This document shows, piece after piece, positions 57,362 to 64,000 of a DNA stretch of 64,000 nt. The position numbers and the translations under genes are program-made. Below the pieces are notes generated by a model. That model was not told the origin of the DNA and ran no database searches. It saw only the letters and a list, made by a program, of their open reading frames with translations. This DNA is from Pelobates cultripes (taxonomy: Eukaryota > Chordata > Amphibia > Anura > Pelobatidae), in NCBI GenBank assembly GCA_933207985.1, contig OW240917.1:123899189-123963188 (forward strand). Direction: 5' to 3'. Each line of letters starts with the position of its first letter. The first letter of the stretch is position 1.

Positions 57362-60300
57362 GTTTTTTTTTTAAAGTTTTTTTTTATTGTAAATTTTTAG
57401 TTCACATTTGAATATAACAATAAAATTGACAATTATCATAATAATCATACATCTTTTTTGATTATACTTTTGTGATCAATACTTATATTCAAAGATAATT
57501 TGCCTTTCTTCGATTTTTTTCAATATGTCATTCATAAACAATATTGTGAACATATCATTTTCATAAAACAAAATAAGTAAGTAAATAAAGGAAAAGAAGA
57601 ACAAAAGATTAAAAAGGGAGAAGGTAAGAGAGTAATCATATACCTTTGTTTATCAAGACCATTTTATAGTTATATACTTATTTAGCTTAATACTGTACCA
57701 GGCACAGCTGTCGAGATTCAGAAGCAAGATTAGCTTATATAATATCTGAGTGTCACGGATCCTTCGTATCTATGTAGCAAAAACGGAGATAATTACCTTC
57801 CGAAAATCGAGGAGAGTGTGCCATGATGATATGGTTTTGTGCCATGATGCCTGGCTTGTGCGGCATGTCGGTGCACGCCAGCCACTGCGGACCCACGCAA
57901 TTATATAGCCCCACGTCCGTCCACAGTAAAGATGACTTCGACGTGCGGGGGACTTCACGCAAAAGACGCATGTTTTGGTGTCAAGGACTAGGTACAGCCA
58001 ATCAGATCTGCAAGAGGGTTATTTAAACTCACTTATTCCTTAGCTCATTGCCATGTCGTGATTTCCCTTAGATGGTTATCTGAGAGTGTGTTCCTGATCG
58101 TGTTTTTCTGTTTGTTGACTTTGGCTTCATTTTGACTTCCCTGATTTCTGGTATCCTTGAGTTTTGGCTTTTCCTTATCGCTATGTCTCGTTCTGTGTCC
58201 CTGACCTCGGCTACTTTTCTGACTATTCTCGGGTACACTAAGTCCAGCCATTCTAATGTCCGGTAATACGTTACCCTTAGTTCTAGGGTGTGATACTATT
58301 CTGCGTGCTGGATCAATATAATCCTGACACTGAGTTGGCCAAAATAAATGCTTCATTCCATTTTTCCCATGCTATTTTCCAAATTTTATTCTTTTGATTT
58401 GCACCTCATCTAGCTGTTTCAGATAACCTCAAAGAGCTGGACACTCATCCAATGTTGGGGCTATATTATTCCTCCAGTTCCGACTTTTAACTGTAAGTGC
58501 AGCAATATTTATATGGCATATAAGATAAAGTTTATCTTTTGTTATTTTTTGGGGATAATTTTGTAACAAGAAAGTTTCAGGATTATGCACAATATGTATT
58601 CCCGTTATTTTGTTCATTAAATCTGCTACTTTCTTCCAATAGTTTATTTTAGGGCATGCCCACCATATGTGGAGCATGTCTCCAGGTTCTTCCTGGCATC
58701 TTTAACATTTGTCAGATATATTGAAATTAATTCAATGTAAACACTTTGGCACTAAGTACCATCTATATAAAAATTTTCTTGAAAATTCTATATGATTACT
58801 TCATAATGTAAATTTTTTAAATGAGGAAAATGATTTTTGCCAAGTTTTTTCTTCAATCATAACTTTTAAGCCATGTTGCCAAGCCTGTATAAAGGGTAAT
58901 TGATAAATATTATTATTAGGATTCAGGCCTGCATAAAGCTTTGATATAATTTTCATAGGTGCTGCCTGCTTTGTAAGTATTTTCTCAAGGCTCGTCAGCT
59001 GCTGCCCATGTACAGACCTGTACACTGGAGTATAATATCTCAATAGCCACATTTTTAATTGTAAGTACAAGAAATATGCTATATTTGGGAGATTATAAGT
59101 TTGTGGAAGGTATATAAACTCTATAACCTTATTATCTTGAATCAATTGATAAACATATAAATTCAGTCTTTCCCAAAGCTGAAAATTTAAATTTGGTATT
59201 ATAGAATGAAAAGTAGTAATGGTCATTGCTGGAGAATAAAGATTATGTGAACAATATTTGTATCTATATACATTGCAAATATTTAATTTGTGGGAAGCAT
59301 AGGTATCTTTTTTGGACGAAGATGGTTAGGAAGCCACAATAAAGAAGGAAAATAATGGCCTTGTGTTATTATTGACTCAAGATTTACCCATTGTGGTGGA
59401 TTTCTCTGTATTTGTGCTTATACTAATGGGTTGATATTAGCTGCCAGATAATAATTTTTTAATATTCGGTAGGCTCATGCCTCCATTACAAAAATGACGA
59501 TGCAAAATAGCTGCAGAAACTCTCTGACTTTTTTGCCCAAATAAATCTATGAATTAGCCTTTCATTTTCTACAATAAAATTTTTGAAATTTTGATCGGAA
59601 GATTTCTAAACAGATATTGATATTTAGGAATGACAGCAGCCATTCAACCTGACCAAGACATAATTTTGTTTCTCCAATTAGCCGGAAGTGTTGTAATATG
59701 TGTTTGTAGTTCCATAAAATTTGCTTTATATAATTTATTTACTAAAGCCCTAAGTTTTATCCACAACAAAAGTTAAATAATCAATCCTCCAATCAAGTTG
59801 GAAGGTTTGTTTAAGGGTTTGTAAAGTTGTTTGTGGTATATTGAAACTCATAGCCTGTGTTTTTGTAGGATATCATTTGTAATACGAACAGAGGCTATCT
59901 CTAAAGTGGATACAAGTGTCGGCAGAGATTCCCACAGTCTAAGGAGAGTAAGAAGGATATCATCCACAAAAAGTGTCAACTTATATTCGTTTTGATGAAT
60001 TCGTATTCTGTATATATTAGGATGAGTTCGAATTAGAGTGGTAAGTGGTTCTAATGCTAAAATATATAATGCAGGGCATAAGGGACATCCTTGCCTAGAG
60101 CCGTTGGTTATATAAAACATTGGTGATGCAAAACCATTATTTATGACCATCGCTACTTGGTTGCTATACAACGCCGTAATTACCCTAATAAAATTTAGTG
60201 AAAATTGGAATTTTCCTAATACTGCAAGGAGGAAGGGCCAGTGCAACCTATCAAAGGATTTTTCAGCATCTAATGAAAGGAATAGACTGTCCCCCCATCC

Positions 60301-60368
60301 CTGCAAGCTATTTTAATATCCAGATTTAAAAGGGAAATTGGTCGGAGGGCTGTTATGGGCAAATGCAA
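57362..60368 (-). pseudogene. L1-like LINE ORF2 relic with nested solo LTR (copy B)
   Basis: Counterpart of 23540-26622. The RT core SLDAEKSFDRLHWPFLLAVL, NGSRQGCPLCPALYILALEP and LTLFVDDILL are present; AEKAFD has become AEKSFD. A 127-bp deletion at 60308 removes the QLSFVKGWQGTDGIRKVIDL part. The C-terminal ORF 58429-58677 begins MLHIWWACPKINYWKKVADL, the clearest view in the window of the L1 C-terminal block. It contains a 37-bp stretch near 58515 that is absent from copy A. Confidence 0.9.
57751..58329 (+). mobile_element. Solo LTR with CTGAG target duplication (copy B)
   Basis: TGTCACGGATCC...ATAATCCTGACA, flanked by CTGAG at 57746-57750 and 58330-58334. Same site as 23924-24492, so insertion predates the split of the two copies. 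Confidence 0.9.
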
Positions 60369-61305
60369 ATATTACAAGTTTTAGAATGAAATATTGTATT
60401 CCTCAAACTGTGTACTTTGTCTTTAAGAGATATTGCAAACTGATAAGGTGTTAGAAATGGAACATTTTGTTTTTCATATATGTTTATTTAAGCAATGACC
60501 TGTTACCTACTTTCAGTGCATAATATATTCATGCCAATTTGTGTTAGCTTAATACAAAACAAGTAATGCAATAATATATTCAAGGCTATGCTACATCATC
60601 CTGACGTACGCCATTTTGTCCGGGATAATGGAAATGTAGTATAAACAATAAATAAGATGTCTAGGTCATTACAAATAAACCAGTAGATAAGATGTTCAGA
60701 CTTTAAGATGCCGTCTTGTCCAAAGTCAGGGGATTTTCCATGACGTGTGCACCCTTACGTTATGGCCTTGTATTTTTGCCAAGTTAAGGGAGGTCCTAAA
60801 ATGAATAAAAGTAAAAGAAGTTACTTTTTCATATATGAACTACGGTAAGCCTAAAATGAAGACACCTAAGGTATAAATAGGTGTACTTTCAAATGGTAAG
60901 GGACAGAGGAGAGATTTGGAGACAGACGCTGCTCCATCTTAAAATGACAGAGACTGACATGACATGTTCAGGAGAGTATGTTAATCTATTAATGATATTT
61001 GCAAGCATTTAGTTTAATCTTATAAACTCTGCTATAAATTATTGTAATGTATTTTATATGTCTATATTTATATTTTTATATAATAAATATCTAAAAGACA
61101 AAACTTTTTTTCTTCCAAGACAATCCTTATTTTATATTGTATTCTCAATTATTTATATATGTTAAATAGAGGATCTCTTACTAACTATATACGATTATGG
61201 CTAAGATATCTGTATGGTTAGCCCTGCTAAGTTCTATGCTTTAAAACATTATAGTGGTAAATAAGGGAACCAGCTGCGGGTACAGGGTGGGGCTTAACCG
61301 CAGAA

Positions 61306-61986
61306 TGAAGCAGACGCCATTTTCCACAGCTCCGACAGTGCTCTGTACAATTTGACATGTATCTTAAGATACATCCAACGACATCCACACAAGCATCTAC
61401 ACTCTGGCAACTCCCAGTGTTGGCACATGCTCTTCTTTGCTAATTCCGGACAGAGCCGGCGTCGAAAACAGCCTGCGGCCTACCATCTCCCTACATGCCT
61501 TACAGCACGATTCGGACTGTATCACAGAAAACAACCTAACTGCTGATTGGCCCTCAACCATGTGGAGACACTCACAGAAACCTCCGCCAGGTACACCAAG
61601 TAAATCCCAAGACATCGGGGCTCTATTGCTCGCCAGGCCCTGCCCAAAATGGTGACCCCAGAGAACCAGGAGGTCTCTGCAGACTCTCAGACCCACAGAT
61701 TTGACTGCCCTCAAGCTCACACCCTGCCACAAGCACCAGAGCAAACCGCTGCAGGCTTCCCCAATATATCAGCTCTGGCCACCAAGCAAGATATATCAGT
61801 CATCCAGGCTGACTTACAGGTGGTTAAAGACTGGGTGAGAGTCACTGAAGAGGACATCATATATGTGAGGCAGGAAGTGACCAATGTGAAATACTCCCTG
61901 CAAAACGTCCACAAAACACAACAAGCATTCTCCACACACCTTGCTACGCTGGAGGACTGTTATGTTTTCAGCTGCAGGGTTAAAAC
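61306..61986 (+). pseudogene. L1-like ORF1 5' fragment (copy B)
   Basis: Counterpart of 27560-28240; the encoded 116-codon ORF (61649-61999) is letter-for-letter the same. Confidence 0.55.
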
Positions 61987-62873
61987 TAGAGGGACCTAGC
62001 ACCCAGACCACTTAATTGAGCTGATGTGATCTGGGTGTCTGTAGTGGTCCTATAATTGTATCTGCATGCACTGGCGTATGTACCGCGGTCGCAGGGGTCG
62101 CAGCCCTGTGACCCCTGCGACCAGGTGCCTGCTGCCATGTGTTGCGGCTCCAGCCCGCGCAGACTAAGCGTGCGGGGGGCCCATGGATCAGTTTTCACAC
62201 CGGGGCCCCATGCGTTGTGTGTACGCCACTGCTCCTACCTCCCAATCCCCGGTTGCTGAAGGGGTGAAAACCCCTTCAGTCACTTACCTGAGACCCCCAC
62301 CGTCCCTCGGGTGGTTTTGGGTCGCAGCTGCTGCTCTTCTTTATTACGTCGGATGGTGGGCAAGACTGATCCCACCCGCTGGCCGTGGAGACCTAATGTG
62401 CATGCGTGGCAATGCCACGCATGTGCATTAGAGCTCTCCATAGGAAAGCATTGAAAATGCTTTTCAATGGGGAATTGAGCGATGCTGGAGGTCACCACTA
62501 GTGGGCGTTTCAGGATTCCAGGTGGGCGGTAGGGATTTCCTCATTTTGAGAGATTGGGTGGGCGGGAGGGCGGGTGCGAGCCAGAGGTACCCCTGCAACC
62601 GGGTACCACCATCACCATTTGTGGCCGCCAGGCCGCCATCCAAGGGGTCCATCAGGTGGCCCATGCTGTCAGGGCCACCCGATGGATGTGGAATGTAAGG
62701 GGGCCTGATCAGTGCTGGGCGCTTTAACAGCGTGACCGGGCCCCCTGTTATTACATCACACGCTGGGAGGAAGTGACTGCACGTCACTCCTCCCAGCTAA
62801 CACACAGACCGCGCGGGAGGAAGCAGAGGGTGTCAGAGTGGGAACTCTGACTCCCATCCACCTGAGCCACCAC
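61984..62873. mobile_element. MITE cluster (copy B)
   Basis: Counterpart of 28238-29127: palindromic MITE remnant, hAT-like MITE at 62069-62231 and hairpin-rich GC sequence. No differences noticed. Confidence 0.5.
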
Positions 62874-63079
62874 CAGTGGCATCGCTAGGGGGGGCCAGAT
62901 GGGGCCATGCCCCCCCACATCATGTGTGTGTGTGTGTGTATGAACTCAGCAGTCTGTGTGTGTGGACTCAGCAGTATGTGTGTGTATAAACTCAGCAGTC
63001 TGTGTGTATGGACTCAGCAGTGTGTATGTGTGTGTATGAACTCAGAAGTCTGTGCGTGTGTGTCTGTGTGTATTGACTT
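62874..63079. mobile_element. hAT-like 5' end with TG minisatellite (copy B)
   Basis: Counterpart of 29128-29333. Confidence 0.5.
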
Positions 63080-63285
63080 AAAACTGATCCTGATGAAAGC
63101 CACAGACGATGGCTGTAACGTCGATCATATTTTAATGGTGTTGAAATAAAGGAAATTTTTATGAAGAAAAGACCGTGAGTGCAAGCCTTCATTGACTGTA
63201 TAATACTTTTTGGGACTGGCTAGAATGCACCCGGCGTTTTGAATAAGTTAAAAGCTAACAAGTGTGAGTGCAAGGAGCAATAAGA

Positions 63286-63286
63286 A

Positions 63287-63341
<55 letters not shown>
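63286..63341. repeat. (AT)n microsatellite (copy B)
   Basis: Same length as in copy A, unusual for a run this long if the copies are old. Confidence 0.95.
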
Positions 63342-63343
<2 letters not shown>

Positions 63344-63525
63344 ACTTGTAGCAATGGCATACATTATTTTCCAGGGCTGCTTTGGATTCCCAGTTTGGCT
63401 CTGCCAGCGAGTGCGCTTTACCGCTGAATCATCTGTGTGAGCTGCCGCACACTTTAGCCCTGCTACATGCGCCTGGAAGCTGCTGTTGACAGGTACTAGT
63501 AGTCTAGAGATTAGGACATGGGGTA

Positions 63526-63896
63526 TATGCTCAGCTATCTGTATAATACTATAGTGCTGTTCTCTGTATAATACAGATCTGTGTGTGTATAATATCCCGG
63601 GATAGTCAGTGCTTCCTGTATAGTGCTGCTCTTTGTATAATACAGGTCTGTGCCTGTATAATATTCTGGAACAGTCAGTGTTCCCTGTATAGTGCTGCTC
63701 TGTGTCTTGGTATATTATACACAAACAGACCTGTATTATACAGAGAGCAGCACTATACAGGGTGCACTGACTGTCCCAATTTATTATACACACAACCCTG
63801 TATTATACAGAGAGCAGCACTATACAGGGTGCACTGACTGTTCCAATTTATTATACACACAACCCTGTATTATACAGAGAGCACTGACTGTCCAGG
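63526..63896. repeat. 67-bp inverted minisatellite (copy B)
   Basis: Counterpart of 29780-30150, with a few substitutions (for example GGTATATTATAC for GGGATATTATAC). The window ends shortly after. Confidence 0.9.
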
Positions 63897-64000
63897 GATA
63901 TTATACACAGACAGTAATTGATAGCTGTGCTGCAAAATGTCCTTGGAATTTTTTTTCAAATGTTGGCAACTATGGCACTGTATCAAGGGAAATGTGTTTG

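Larger units (their letters stand above)
43667..64000 (+). repeat. 33.9-kb-spaced segmental duplication, copy B
   Basis: Direct repeat of 9759-30255, still continuing at the window end. Each feature of copy A has its counterpart here; the main ones are listed separately. B lacks 17 bp (near 44761), 54 bp (near 48574), 50 bp (near 54238) and 127 bp (at 60308) relative to A, and has about 27 bp extra near 56750. Confidence 0.97.

Noticed and set aside
1..64000. An intact undescribed multi-gene system
   Set aside because: No two intact ORFs with recognisable or conserved coding character lie together; the ordered structure here is repeats and duplications.

Overview
The window is vertebrate nuclear DNA, most likely from a frog (anuran amphibian). 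It contains no intact protein-coding gene, rRNA or CRISPR array, and no intact tRNA. The frog assignment rests on its repeat mix: TTAA-flanked MITEs with AGGACCACTATAG or AGGGACACTATAG ends, several hAT families carrying CA/TG-rich minisatellites, Tc1 and piggyBac relics, CR1/L2-like and L1-like LINEs, and solo Ty3/gypsy-type LTRs. This is a judgement from family resemblance; no database search was possible. Every recognisable coding sequence is a decayed transposable-element ORF.

Layout. 1-4514: a TTAA element end, a 122-bp tandem duplication, a small hAT-like MITE, a plus-strand LINE split by a solo LTR, and a TTAA MITE. 4515-10618: hAT non-autonomous elements with CA minisatellites, a 100-N gap, a 2-kb array of a 36-bp minisatellite, and about 950 bp of unassigned sequence. 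10619-30255: LINE fossils on the minus strand (11.4-12.8 and 15.0-16.1 kb), LTR remnants, AT-rich DNA, an L1-like LINE with a nested solo LTR (23.5-26.6 kb), an L1 ORF1 relic and a cluster of MITEs. 30-33 kb: a 1.48-kb local tandem duplication carrying the C-terminus of a hAT transposase. 33.2-36.4 kb: a Tc1 relic, a second hAT-type element with a TG tract, a second 100-N gap and a small TTAA MITE. 36.4-42.4 kb: a TTAA element with G/C-rich inverted arrays nested inside a MITE, followed by a piggyBac element with a broken transposase. 42.4-43.06 kb: LTR-like sequence. 43057-64000: a second copy of 9.76-30.26 kb.

The dominant structure is a direct duplication with 33.9-kb spacing. The copies share every nested insertion but differ by indels of 17, 50, 54 and 127 bp and by unevenly spread substitutions. 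The duplication boundary lies inside the CA minisatellite of the hAT element. Target-site duplications show that the hAT copies there have exchanged ends: 4507-4514 and 10619-10626 are a matching pair, while the 5' flanks at 8490 and 43056 match neither 3' end. This fits unequal exchange between hAT copies, but an unpurged second haplotype or an assembly mis-join must be excluded first, because a 100-N gap sits inside the same structure.
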